Assembly: GCF_049639735.1 (NCBI RefSeq)
Contig: NZ_JBEVVA010000003.1
Coordinates: 1,116,001-1,180,000, forward strand
DNA: 64,000 bases
Reading direction: 5' to 3'
Source: Elusimicrobium simillimum
GTDB taxonomy: Bacteria; Elusimicrobiota; Elusimicrobia; Elusimicrobiales; Elusimicrobiaceae
How positions within the stretch are numbered: the stretch's first letter is position 1; each line of letters begins with the position of its first letter. The translations under genes were made by a program, and so were the position numbers. Under the pieces are notes generated by a model, which worked only from the letters and a program-made list of their open reading frames with translations, ran no database searches and was not told the DNA's origin. Below are positions 32,606 to 41,501 of the stretch, in pieces.

Positions 32606-35600
32606 TTAGGCTTGCGGTGTTTCTTCTTTTTTAACGTCGCATGCAAGTGTGGCAAGCTGCGTGTAAACACTGCGTCTCCAGTCATACTCGGCGGAGGCTA
32701 ACTTGGCAAGCTTTGCGGCCAGCTCAGGGTTTGCCTTAGCGAGTGATTTGAATCTGTTTTCGCCGTTCATAAAGTCTTCTACTTTAATTGTAGGTGCGGG
32801 GGAGTCAATCTTAAGCGGATTGATGCCCTGCGCTTTAAGAGCGGGGTTGAAGCGGTAAAGTACCCAGCGGCCGCTTTGCACTGCTTTTTTGGCTTCGTTC
32901 ATGCCTTTGCTCATATCGATACCGTGAGCGATACAGTGCGCGTACGCTATTACTATAGCCGGGCCGTCGTGGGCTTCAGCTTCCGCCAGGGCCTGTACAG
33001 CCTGGTTCATATTGGCGCCCATGGCGATTTGCGCGACATAGATATTGCCGTATGTCATGGAAATCATACCAAGGTCTTTCTTAGGCGTTGTTTTACCGCC
33101 CGCGGCAAATAATGCCGTAGCGCCCATAGGGGTAGCTTTTGACATTTGGCCGCCGGTGTTGGAGTAGACTTCTGTGTCCATGACTAAAACTTTAACGTTT
33201 TTGCCGCTGGCAAGCACGTGGTCTAAACCGCCATAACCAATGTCATACGCCCAGCCGTCGCCGCCTAAAATCCAAACAGATTTTTTGACTAAGTAGTCTG
33301 CAATGGTAATAAGTCTGGCGCAATGTTCGCATTTCTGGGCAGCTAAAACTTCTTTAAGTTTAGCTACTCTGGCTCTCTGCGCGTCAACTTCCTGTGTTGT
33401 GGCCTGCGTTGCGCCAAGTATTTCCTGGGCTAACGGGGCTACTTCTTTAACATTGGCAGCTACATCTTTAAGTAAGGCTTTGGCATCAGAGTTAAGCTGG
33501 TCATAAGCAAGTCTTATGCCTAAACCGAATTCAGCGTTATCCTCAAACAGTGAGTTAGCCCATGCCGGGCCTTTGCCGTCTTCACGTTTGCAGTAAGGCG
33601 TGGTGGGCAGGTTGCCGCCGTAAATGGAGGAACAGCCCGTGGCGTTGGCTATGGCGATATGATCGCCGTGAAGCTGTGTTAAAAGCTTAACGTACGGTGT
33701 TTCGCCGCAGCCCGCGCAAGCGCCGGAGAATTCAAACAACGGCTGTTGCAGCTGCGAGCCTTTAATGCTTTCTTTTTTGGTTTTGACATCAGCTGATTTA
33801 AGACCTAAGAAGAAAGCGAAGTTGTCAATCTCTGTGTCTCTAAGCGGCATCTGGTGCGTCATGTTGATGGCTTTGAGTTCCGGGTTGGCTTTGTTCTTGG
33901 CAGGGCAGTTAAATACGCAAGCGCCGCAGCCTGTGCAGTCTTCTACTGCTACCTGTACGGTTACTTTGTTGCCCGCGAGGTCAGCTTTACCGTCCGCTGA
34001 TTTAAATGTTTTGGGGGCGTTAGCCAGTTGGTCGGCGCTGTACGCTTTCATTCTGATAGCGGCGTGAGGGCAAACCATGGAGCAGATACCGCACTGAATA
34101 CATGTCTCAGTGTCCCATGACGGGCACATAATGGCGATATTGCGTTTTTCATACTGGGTTGTGGCTGTGGGGAATACGCCGCCCTTAGGCATGGCTGAAG
34201 TGGGCAGGGCGTCACCGCGGAAAGCGATCATTTCGCCAAGCACTTCTTTAACCATTTTGGGGGCCGTGGCCGGCACAGCGGGTTTAACGTGAAGTTTAGA
34301 TGAAACTTCAGAAGGATATTTAACCTCATGCAAACCTGCTATGGCTGAATCAACAGCGGAGTAGTTTTTCTGTACGATTTCTTCGCCCTTTTTGGAGTAG
34401 GTTTTTTTGATAGCGTCTTTAATAGCTTCTATAGCTTTGCTTGTTTCAATAACGTCTGAAATAGCGAAGAACGCCGTTTGCATGATGGTGTTTGTTCTGG
34501 CGCCCATACCTGTTTTGAGGGCGATTTCTGAAGCGTCTATTGAGTAAAACTTAAGTTTTTTATCAATAATCTGCTGCTGTACTTCGGCCGGGATATTGTC
34601 CCAAACCTGGTCAGCCGGGTAGGGGGCGTTAAGCAGGAATGTCGCGCCTGTTTTGGCTTTGCTGAGCACGTCGTACTTTTCTAAGAAAGAGAACATGTGC
34701 ACGGCAATAAAGTCAGCCTGTTCTATTAAATAAGGGGCTTTAATAATACTCTTACCAAAGCGGATGTGTGATGTTGTCATGGAGCCGGCTTTCTTGGAGT
34801 CGTACACAAAGTAGCCTTGGGCGTAGTTATCAGTTTTTTCGCTGATAATTTTCATGGTGTTTTTGTTAGCGCCTACGGTACCGTCTGAGCCTAAACCGTA
34901 GAACATAGCGCCAAATGTATTGCCCGCGCCAAGTGAGTCACACTGTATTGTGCCGGGTAAGGCTGAGCCTGTCATATCGTCATCAATACCTACCACAAAG
35001 TTTGTTTTAGGTTTGGCTGAGTCAAGGTTATCAAAAACAGCTTTTACCATGCCGGGCGTAAATTCCTTAGAACCTAAACCATAGCGGCCACCAACGATGA
35101 GGGGGGTTACGGGGAAAGCTTTGCGGCCTTCTTCTGTTAAGAAAGCGGAGCAAACGTCCTGGAATAAAGGTTCGCCCAGTGAACCGGGTTCTTTTGTTCT
35201 GTCCATAACGGCAATTTTTTTGATTGTTTTGGGAATTGCGTTTACAAAGTCAGCAATGCTGAAAGGTCTGAAAAGTCTAATTTTAAGTACGCCTACTTTG
35301 GAACCTTTTAAGCATTCAACAGCTGTTTCGGCCACGTCAGCGCCGCTGGCCATAATGACAACCAGTTTGTCAGCGTCAGCGTCGCCTACGTATTCAAAAA
35401 GGCCGTAGTTGCGGCCCGTAAGTTTGCCAAATTTGTCCATATATTTTTTGACAATAGCGGGCACTGCGTCGTAATATTTGTTAACGGCTTCTCTGCCCTG
35501 GAAGTAAACGTCTGGGTTTTGGGCTGTGCCGCGGATTGTCGGTTTTTCAGGGTCCATGGCTCTGGTTCTGTGTTTGGCGACAAGTTCTGCGTCTAACATG

Positions 35601-36175
35601 GATGTCATTTGCTCTTTGGTAAGAGGATCAACCATGTTAAGCTCATGTGATGTTCTAAAACCGTCAAAGAAGTGGAGGAACGGAACTTCCGCTTCAAAGG
35701 TGGAGGCGGCGGAAATCATAGCGAAGTCCATAGCTTCCTGCGGGTTAGCGCTGGAAAGCATGGCCCAGCCTGTCTGGCGTACTGCCATAACGTCTGAATG
35801 ATCGCCGAAGATTGATAAAGCGTGTGTGGCTATAGCGCGGGCTGATACGTGAAATACCGTGGGAGTAAGTTCACCGGCTATTTTGAACATGTTAGGAATC
35901 ATGAGCAGCAAACCCTGTGAAGCGGTAAAGGTTGTGGTTAAAGCACCGGCCGCTAAAGCGCCGTGCACCGCGCCGGCAGCGCCGCCTTCTGACTGCAACT
36001 CGCTCACTATGGGTGTGTTACCCCAAATGTTTGTTTCGCCTTTTGCTGATTTTGCGTCGCATATTTCGCCCATGTTTGAAGATGGTGTGATAGGATAAAT
36101 GGCGATAACTTCGTTTGTAGCATGCGCTACGTGCGCTACCGCGCTGTTACCGTCCATTGCAACTAATTTTGCCAT
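32606..36175 (-). CDS. nifJ: Pyruvate:ferredoxin (flavodoxin) oxidoreductase
   Basis: This single-chain 1,189-residue enzyme oxidises pyruvate with CoA to acetyl-CoA and CO2, reducing ferredoxin. Domains run in the normal order: N-terminal pyruvate-binding half (YPITPSSNMGE, ASQGLLLMIPNM), the gamma-type domain near 430-600, a two-[4Fe-4S] ferredoxin domain near 690-760 (CIQCGICSMVCPHA, CTGCGACVFNCPA), and the C-terminal TPP domain (CAGCGETPYVKL, GDGWAYDIGYGG). All cluster Cys are present. With the ADP-forming synthetase at 60665 it gives acetate and ATP; reduced ferredoxin would feed a hydrogenase not in this window. AAGGAG precedes the start. Confidence 0.97.
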   Translation of the reverse strand: MAKLVAMDGNSAVAHVAHATNEVIAIYPITPSSNMGEICDAKSAKGETNIWGNTPIVSELQSEGGAAGAVHGALAAGALTTTFTASQGLLLMIPNMFKIAGELTPTVFHVSARAIATHALSIFGDHSDVMAVRQTGWAMLSSANPQEAMDFAMISAASTFEAEVPFLHFFDGFRTSHELNMVDPLTKEQMTSMLDAELVAKHRTRAMDPEKPTIRGTAQNPDVYFQGREAVNKYYDAVPAIVKKYMDKFGKLTGRNYGLFEYVGDADADKLVVIMASGADVAETAVECLKGSKVGVLKIRLFRPFSIADFVNAIPKTIKKIAVMDRTKEPGSLGEPLFQDVCSAFLTEEGRKAFPVTPLIVGGRYGLGSKEFTPGMVKAVFDNLDSAKPKTNFVVGIDDDMTGSALPGTIQCDSLGAGNTFGAMFYGLGSDGTVGANKNTMKIISEKTDNYAQGYFVYDSKKAGSMTTSHIRFGKSIIKAPYLIEQADFIAVHMFSFLEKYDVLSKAKTGATFLLNAPYPADQVWDNIPAEVQQQIIDKKLKFYSIDASEIALKTGMGARTNTIMQTAFFAISDVIETSKAIEAIKDAIKKTYSKKGEEIVQKNYSAVDSAIAGLHEVKYPSEVSSKLHVKPAVPATAPKMVKEVLGEMIAFRGDALPTSAMPKGGVFPTATTQYEKRNIAIMCPSWDTETCIQCGICSMVCPHAAIRMKAYSADQLANAPKTFKSADGKADLAGNKVTVQVAVEDCTGCGACVFNCPAKNKANPELKAINMTHQMPLRDTEIDNFAFFLGLKSADVKTKKESIKGSQLQQPLFEFSGACAGCGETPYVKLLTQLHGDHIAIANATGCSSIYGGNLPTTPYCKREDGKGPAWANSLFEDNAEFGLGIRLAYDQLNSDAKALLKDVAANVKEVAPLAQEILGATQATTQEVDAQRARVAKLKEVLAAQKCEHCARLITIADYLVKKSVWILGGDGWAYDIGYGGLDHVLASGKNVKVLVMDTEVYSNTGGQMSKATPMGATALFAAGGKTTPKKDLGMISMTYGNIYVAQIAMGANMNQAVQALAEAEAHDGPAIVIAYAHCIAHGIDMSKGMNEAKKAVQSGRWVLYRFNPALKAQGINPLKIDSPAPTIKVEDFMNGENRFKSLAKANPELAAKLAKLASAEYDWRRSVYTQLATLACDVKKEETPQA

Positions 36176-36412
36176 ATAATGACTCTCCTTGTTAGGCGGC
36201 TGGCCGCCCCAATAAATAAAAACTGCTATTGAGTATTACCACATGTTTACTATTTTGAATTTGAACAACAAAAATTGACCGCATATGATATACATTTAAG
36301 ACCCATATATTTTATAACTTTGGAACTGCGAAAGCAAATATTAGGAAACCCTAACTTTTACGAGAGAAAAAGCCTTTAAAAATACGCGCAAAAAAATTGG
36401 CAAAAACAATAT

Positions 36413-36441
36413 AAAAAAACCCCGCGCAAACCAGCACGGGA
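36413..36441 (-). terminator. Terminator of the 36461 gene
   Basis: On the minus strand CCCGTGCTGGTTTGCGCGGG folds with one mismatch and is followed by seven T. Confidence 0.7.
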
Positions 36442-36460
36442 CTTAACTATTTATAAAATA

Positions 36461-37600
36461 TTATCTGCCTGTTTTAGCGCCTGAGGAGCTGAATTTATTA
36501 TTTCTGCTGTTAAAATTAATTTGCTTCTTTTTTTCTTGCAGTTCTTTAGAGTACTGCCGCTGCGTGGCGGGGGAGGAGAGCACGGCATGGGTATTATCTA
36601 AAATTTCCACAAGCACGTCAGCAAGCGCGGCGTCTTTGGAAATATCGTCAAGCACTTTATCATCCGCGTCTAAAATAAGGGAAACGTTATTTTTAATTCT
36701 GTTTACCGCCCCGGCGTTTTCAGAAGCAAACGCTGCACTCATAACCATTATGGCCACGCCAAGCAAAGCGTACCTTTTTAAAACGCTTCTGGCGCCGCTG
36801 TTAAGATACCTGGACTCTCTTTTAAGCAGATTTCCTACTTTTTCATATTCTTTAGTGCCAAACGCCGCTCTTACCTTGCCCATAGATTTTAACAGTGACA
36901 CGCGCATATTTTTATCTACCGTGCTTGCCATAATTTCTTCTCTAAGACGCAGAAGCTTGCGGCCGCCTAAGTTAGACTCTATTTCAATATACATACTCTC
37001 TTTGGCGGCGATAAAAGACTGAACATTGTTCTCGTAAAGAATATGGTTACGTAAATTATTTAAATACGTGTCGTAAACCTGCCGCAATGTGCGTCCGCCG
37101 CCCATATCGCCTGCAAGATTTTTAAACTCCCGGGGGTTTTCTTTAACAAGTTTTTCAAGCAGTTTTCTGTTTTCATTAATTTCGTAGCCTTCCAAATGCA
37201 GAAGCATGTCTTTATAGCTGAACGTTTGGTCATGCAGGTAGCGGGCAAACTGCTCCGCCAGCTTTTTGTCGCCGTTGGCCTTTGCATAGCGCGAGACATC
37301 TTGGGCAAGAGTATTTTTGGCCCTGGTATTTTTTAAACTGTGATCTTTTTTACGCAGCTCATTAAGGTTGCTTTCAAGTGTTATATAACCGCTAAAAAAC
37401 CCCATAGAAGTAAGAGTTAAAATATCACCGTCCAGCATGTCTTTCAAATTTATACCTTTTTTAGCTAAAGCGGCGCTGTCTGCCCGCAACGCCTCCACAG
37501 ATTTTTTAAGGGGGCTGCCTGCGGACTGCGCATAAGCAAAGTTATTAGCAAGTAAAACCGCGCTAAGAGTTAAAGATATAATTTTGTTAAGATTGTTCAT
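36461..37600 (-). CDS. Exported paralog family member 4 (C-terminal KTGR motif)
   Basis: This 379-residue protein has a signal peptide (cleavage at AYAQ near 25). A hydrophobic segment follows near residue 65, then a long helical region, a second hydrophobic segment near 280 (LKRYALLGVAIMVMSAAFA) and a C-terminal domain ending KKQINFNSRNNKFSSSGAKT then GR. The layout and end match the products at 37790, 39012 and 40217. It has its own regulon palindrome (site E). The 285 bp on its downstream side, up to the PFOR gene, hold its terminator and the PFOR promoter region with GGCGGCTGGCCGCC. Function unknown. Confidence 0.78.
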   Translation of the reverse strand: MNNLNKIISLTLSAVLLANNFAYAQSAGSPLKKSVEALRADSAALAKKGINLKDMLDGDILTLTSMGFFSGYITLESNLNELRKKDHSLKNTRAKNTLAQDVSRYAKANGDKKLAEQFARYLHDQTFSYKDMLLHLEGYEINENRKLLEKLVKENPREFKNLAGDMGGGRTLRQVYDTYLNNLRNHILYENNVQSFIAAKESMYIEIESNLGGRKLLRLREEIMASTVDKNMRVSLLKSMGKVRAAFGTKEYEKVGNLLKRESRYLNSGARSVLKRYALLGVAIMVMSAAFASENAGAVNRIKNNVSLILDADDKVLDDISKDAALADVLVEILDNTHAVLSSPATQRQYSKELQEKKKQINFNSRNNKFSSSGAKTGR

Positions 37601-37630
37601 TGCAAGCTCTCATTTAAAGTTCTTAATAAA

Positions 37631-37697
37631 ATTGTAGGAACTATATACGTGTGCCGCCAGGGCCTTTGGACCCATATACACTATAGGCCTAAAGGCT
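37631..37697 (-). promoter_or_regulatory. Regulon site E: palindrome plus -10 box upstream of 37600
   Basis: GGGTCCAAAGGCCCTGG on the promoter side (GGCC at 37661-37664) pairs imperfectly with AGCCTTTAGGCCTATA on the far side. TACAAT (37631-37636) starts 24 bp after GGCC. This is the most degenerate of the six by arm identity but its spacing is exact. Confidence 0.65.
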
Positions 37698-37729
37698 ACC
37701 CGCAGTAATACAAAAGAGCTATATATAAA

Positions 37730-37767
37730 AATAAAACATCCTCCCGTTTTGTTATGGGGAGGATGTT
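37730..37767 (-). terminator. Terminator of the three-gene paralog operon
   Basis: ACATCCTCCC/GGGAGGATGT stem, followed on the minus strand by TTTATTTTT, just past the stop of the 37790 gene. Confidence 0.8.
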
Positions 37768-37789
37768 TTGTAAAACCAAAAACAGCGGT

Positions 37790-39010
37790 TTATCTTCCTG
37801 TTTTAACGCCGTATGAAGTGTGTTTGGCGTTATTGGGCGTGCTAAACTTAATCTTTTTAGCCTTAGCGTTATACTTATCGGCAAACTCTTCCTGCGTTTC
37901 TTGGTCAGCCATAGATAAGGCGTGGAAAGTATTCAGCGCTTCTTTTAGGGGGGCGGCCAGATCCGGGTTAGCTTCTATAGCGTTAAGCGTTTCTTGGTCG
38001 GCCTCGGTTAAAAGATCAATATTTTCAAATATTTTAGCAATCTTTTCGTTCTGGGCGCCGTTAGCGGCTAAAGAGTCGGTAAACAACATAAACGCGCCAA
38101 ATAATAAAGAACCTTTTAAAAACCTTACCGCGCCTGGCGTCATGCGGTTAATTTTGAATGCCTCTTTATTAAATGTAGCGGTAAACTTAGCATAATTACC
38201 AGTTAAGGCGGCTTTTCTAATATTTAGCAAGTGGGCCTGCACAACGTTCCTTTCCAAAATATTTGAATGCGCTAGTACAACTTCTTCCCAGATACGCGCG
38301 GGGGCCACACCGTGGCTTTCCATTTTAGAGTAAATGGCCTCTTGCTTAAAAATCATATTTTTGGGAGGCCTTTTTTGTAAGTTTACAAGAGCGTCACGCA
38401 GCGGGTTTAACTCTTTGGCTAAAGCGGGGTTTTGGCGTATAGCGTGCTCCACTAATTCCATATTACGCTTAAGCTCGTTACCAATAGCAAGTTTTTTTAA
38501 CTCGCTTAAATTATTTATGGTGAAAGACTGGTAATACCCGGCCCTTACAGGGTCATAGGAAACACGGCTGTTGGGGTTCATGCGCAGAGACTCCAAACCC
38601 CATTGGCGAATAATATTGTTAACTTTAACGCCGTAATCATATAATGTCTGATTATAGTTTCTTACGTAAGTAGGGCGTGTGCTTTCATAATGGAAAGTAT
38701 TTTTTAGTTTTTTTCTAAGTAATGTCCTTTCATTAACATTCTCGACAATTATATCCTCAGTGACCCTGTTTATAGCAAGCATCGCCAGCACCGCCAGCAA
38801 AAACGCCACGTCTTCGCCGCCTATATCTATATCCGGCATACGCATTTTATCTTCTTTATAACGCTCCGCGTACGCTGTCATATGAACGGGCTCGCCCTGT
38901 ACATTGTACTTGCCAAAGCCTTTACCCGCCGGTTTTTGCGCGTAAACAAAGGTATTGCTTAATAGAACGACGCTTAAAACAGCGGATATTATTTTATATA
39001 AATTATTCAT
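37790..39010 (-). CDS. Exported paralog family member 3 (C-terminal KTGR motif)
   Basis: This 406-residue protein has a signal peptide (FVYAQ cleavage near 25), a hydrophobic segment near 68-80 (VAFLLAVLAMLAI), a helical middle, a second hydrophobic segment near 298 (SLLFGAFMLFTDSLA) and a C-terminal domain ending AKKIKFSTPNNAKHTSYGVK then TGR. It is closest to the 39012 product (shared LLTEAD/LIATAD...LEAIEAN and KYNAKAKKI regions). Its ATG follows the previous stop by one base, so it is the third gene of the 41344-39010 operon under site F. No domain is recognised. Confidence 0.78.
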   Translation of the reverse strand: MNNLYKIISAVLSVVLLSNTFVYAQKPAGKGFGKYNVQGEPVHMTAYAERYKEDKMRMPDIDIGGEDVAFLLAVLAMLAINRVTEDIIVENVNERTLLRKKLKNTFHYESTRPTYVRNYNQTLYDYGVKVNNIIRQWGLESLRMNPNSRVSYDPVRAGYYQSFTINNLSELKKLAIGNELKRNMELVEHAIRQNPALAKELNPLRDALVNLQKRPPKNMIFKQEAIYSKMESHGVAPARIWEEVVLAHSNILERNVVQAHLLNIRKAALTGNYAKFTATFNKEAFKINRMTPGAVRFLKGSLLFGAFMLFTDSLAANGAQNEKIAKIFENIDLLTEADQETLNAIEANPDLAAPLKEALNTFHALSMADQETQEEFADKYNAKAKKIKFSTPNNAKHTSYGVKTGR

Positions 39011-39011
39011 A

Positions 39012-40211
39012 TTATCTCCCTGTCCTTACGCCATAGGAGCTGTGTTTGGTGTTGTTGGCGGTATCAAATTTAATTTCTTTAGCCTTAGACTCAATATCCG
39101 TAGCAAAAGCTTCCTGCACCTCATCCCCACCTTGGGCAATCATGTGGAAGATGTCCAAAGCCTCTTTTATTAAGGCGGCGGCGTCAGCATTGGCTTCTAT
39201 GGCTTCAAGCGCGGTACTGTCTGCGGTTGCTATAAGGTCAATATTCTCAAGCACTTTAGCCGCGTGTTTGGCGCCGTTGTCTTGCGCCGCTATAGCGTCG
39301 CTCAGCACCATAAAAGCGCCCAATACGCCCAAACTTTTTAAAATCTTAGCGTTTTTGGGGGAAAGTAAATTAATAGTTTTCCTTTCCGCCTTCAACACAT
39401 TTTTAAAAGCCGCGTAATCTCCTTTAAAAGCGACGTCGCGCATTTTTTTAAGAGACTGCGCTGCTAAAACTTTTTCTTCCGGATACTTAATCCCGTCAAG
39501 TATAATATCCTCAACCACTCTTACGGGTGAAATATTTTTCTTTTCCAGCGCCATATAAACGGCTTCTTTTTCCATTAAAATATTTTTGTACGGTTGGGCC
39601 GATAAAGCGGTTAAGGTTTTATATTCGGAAACAAGGTTGGGGTTACCGGCTATGGCTTTCATATTAAGCTCAAGCTCTGTCTGTTGGAGAATATTTTTAA
39701 AAGAGCTTGGGGAAAGACCGTTGGAAGATGTTCTGTGCGCCCAATCCACCCTTTTTTTAGTAATGGCTTCGTAGAGTTCAGTTTCATTTTTATTCTTAAG
39801 ATACGTTTGAAGCAGGTAGGAATTTTCATATAACTTTGCGGCTCTTTTAGAATATTGCCAATCAAACTCACGGTACGTCCAAGTAGTTTTTTTGGGCATA
39901 TTATTATTGCCGCGTGCTATCTTGTATTGCCAGTATTTTCTCTCTTGCTGTCCGTATGTAATAGCGACATAAAAGGCAAATAACGAAATAAACGCATAGC
40001 CCCCCAGAACAAATAATTCATGGTTTCCTATAGCGGCCTGTACAACTTTTTTGTCCTCAATATAACGTTCTTTATATTCCTGCATTGTAAAAGGTTGTTC
40101 TTTAGAACCTGCGGGCCTGGCGCCCTTTGCTGCTATTTGCGCATGCGTAGTTGTTGTACAAAGTATGATTGCGCTTAATATAACTGCTGCCAGCTTATTA
40201 AGCTTGCTCAT
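39012..40211 (-). CDS. Exported paralog family member 2 (C-terminal RTGR motif)
   Basis: This 399-residue protein has a signal peptide (THAQ cleavage near 25), a hydrophobic segment near 69-85 (LGGYAFISLFAFYVAIT), a Lys/Tyr-rich helical middle and a second hydrophobic segment near 293 (LGVLGAFMVLSDAIAA). The C-terminal domain ends AKEIKFDTANNTKHSSYGVR then TGR. It sits between 40217 (5-bp gap) and 37790 (1-bp gap), so all three are co-transcribed. The tandem arrangement and divergent middles suggest repeated duplication with diversification of the exposed part. Function unknown. Confidence 0.78.
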   Translation of the reverse strand: MSKLNKLAAVILSAIILCTTTTHAQIAAKGARPAGSKEQPFTMQEYKERYIEDKKVVQAAIGNHELFVLGGYAFISLFAFYVAITYGQQERKYWQYKIARGNNNMPKKTTWTYREFDWQYSKRAAKLYENSYLLQTYLKNKNETELYEAITKKRVDWAHRTSSNGLSPSSFKNILQQTELELNMKAIAGNPNLVSEYKTLTALSAQPYKNILMEKEAVYMALEKKNISPVRVVEDIILDGIKYPEEKVLAAQSLKKMRDVAFKGDYAAFKNVLKAERKTINLLSPKNAKILKSLGVLGAFMVLSDAIAAQDNGAKHAAKVLENIDLIATADSTALEAIEANADAAALIKEALDIFHMIAQGGDEVQEAFATDIESKAKEIKFDTANNTKHSSYGVRTGR

Positions 40212-40216
40212 AATGT

Positions 40217-41344
40217 TTATCTCCTTGTTTTGACACCGGTCGAATTAAATTTAGTGTTTCTTGTGTCAAACTGTATTTGCTTTTTTTGTGCTTCGTAGCG
40301 CCGCTTGTACTCCTCTTGCTCCTTAAGGCTTGCGTTGGCAATCTCATGGTAGCCGTCGGTTATTATGTTAATCACTTTTAAATAGTCTTCGTTTTTATCT
40401 ATGGCGGCAAGAAGGTTGTCATCCGCCTGTAAAAATAAAGCAAAATTCTCGTTAATTCTGGCAAGCTGCTTATCTGTTTTAGAGGTGTCCATAGCCACAG
40501 AAACTATAATTAAGAAAGAACCCAAAAAGAACATCCTCTTTAACCCTTTTTTAAATAAATATGATTTACCGGAGTTAGATTCCGCTTTCAACAATTTTTC
40601 CATAACCGCAAAATCTTTGTTTATATAAGCATTGGTAAGTTTATCTGAAAGTTTTAAATAGGCCTGCCTCTGCCCCTGCGGTATAGAATGAGCGGTAATT
40701 TCTTCCACGCTTCTGGTAAGTTTTACATTTAATAGATTTTCTATTTTTGCATAAAGCTCTTCTTTTTTTAAAAGAATATCCACAGTAACACCTGTGTTTA
40801 CGTAATGCGTACGAAGCTGTTCAACTTCCATTATATACTTGTACAATGTCCTTGATACGCTTTCAGGCATGGTGTTATTCATACGCCCTGCAAAAATACT
40901 GCTGTTAAGATAGTTTGAAAGACCTCTTAACTCTCTCTCTTCAAGAAAGCTGATGACGTCCACATAAGTGGCTGATTTGTTGGAAGCGAAATTTCTCATT
41001 ACTGTTTTTAAAGCATTATCATTTTTTTCCGTGGCGTACTCTAAAGCGTCTTTAATAAGGCTTTCTTTAGCCTCGTTTAAGTGATACGACAAACGCAACG
41101 ACGCTCTGCCCGGCGCAACATCTCCCATGCCTTTATAAATTGAATACAGCCCCGCAGCCACAGCCGTTATAGTGCCTGTAATAAGCAACGCGCCGCCAAA
41201 TTCGTTCATTTTAACGGTGTCTTCTTTTAATATAGTCTGGCATTCTTTTGCGCTGCGCTGCCCGGGCGCCTGCGCATAAACAAAGCTGTTGCCCGTTAAA
41301 ACCGCAATCAGGCCCACAGCAATAATTTTTTTAAGAATTTTCAT
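40217..41344 (-). CDS. Exported paralog family member 1 (C-terminal KTRR motif)
   Basis: This 375-residue protein has a signal peptide (FVYAQ cleavage near 25), a hydrophobic segment near 51-68 (ALLITGTITAVAAGLYSI), a long charged helical middle and a second hydrophobic segment near 272-285 (FFLGSFLIIVSVAMD). The C-terminal domain ends KKQIQFDTRNTKFNSTGVKT then RR. It is the first gene of the operon driven from regulon site F. AGAGG precedes the ATG. Two hydrophobic segments could insert in the inner membrane with the middle in the periplasm. No family is recognised. Confidence 0.78.
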   Translation of the reverse strand: MKILKKIIAVGLIAVLTGNSFVYAQAPGQRSAKECQTILKEDTVKMNEFGGALLITGTITAVAAGLYSIYKGMGDVAPGRASLRLSYHLNEAKESLIKDALEYATEKNDNALKTVMRNFASNKSATYVDVISFLEERELRGLSNYLNSSIFAGRMNNTMPESVSRTLYKYIMEVEQLRTHYVNTGVTVDILLKKEELYAKIENLLNVKLTRSVEEITAHSIPQGQRQAYLKLSDKLTNAYINKDFAVMEKLLKAESNSGKSYLFKKGLKRMFFLGSFLIIVSVAMDTSKTDKQLARINENFALFLQADDNLLAAIDKNEDYLKVINIITDGYHEIANASLKEQEEYKRRYEAQKKQIQFDTRNTKFNSTGVKTRR

Positions 41345-41367
41345 AAATTTTAAATCCTCTTACCCAG

Positions 41368-41436
41368 ATTCTAACAGTGCCCGCCAAACTAAACAAGGGC
41401 CAAAAGACCCAGGCATGCCTAGGCCTTTTGGCCCAG
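41368..41436 (-). promoter_or_regulatory. Regulon site F: palindrome plus -10 box upstream of 41344
   Basis: GGGTCTTTTGGCCCTTG on the promoter side and CTGGGCCAAAAGGCCTAGG on the far side flank a GCATGCC centre. TAGAAT (41368-41373) starts 24 bp after GGCC (41398-41401). It drives the 41344-40211-39010 operon. Confidence 0.72.
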
Positions 41437-41452
41437 TAAGTTATAAGCATAC

Positions 41453-41480
41453 AAAAAGCCCCGCCGTATGGCGGGGCTTA
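41453..41480 (-). terminator. Terminator of the aquaporin gene
   Basis: AAGCCCCGCC/GGCGGGGCTT with a 4-base loop, followed on the minus strand by TTTTTG, 20 bases past the stop. Confidence 0.8.
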
Positions 41481-41501
41481 GTTATAACTGTTATTTAAAA
41501 C

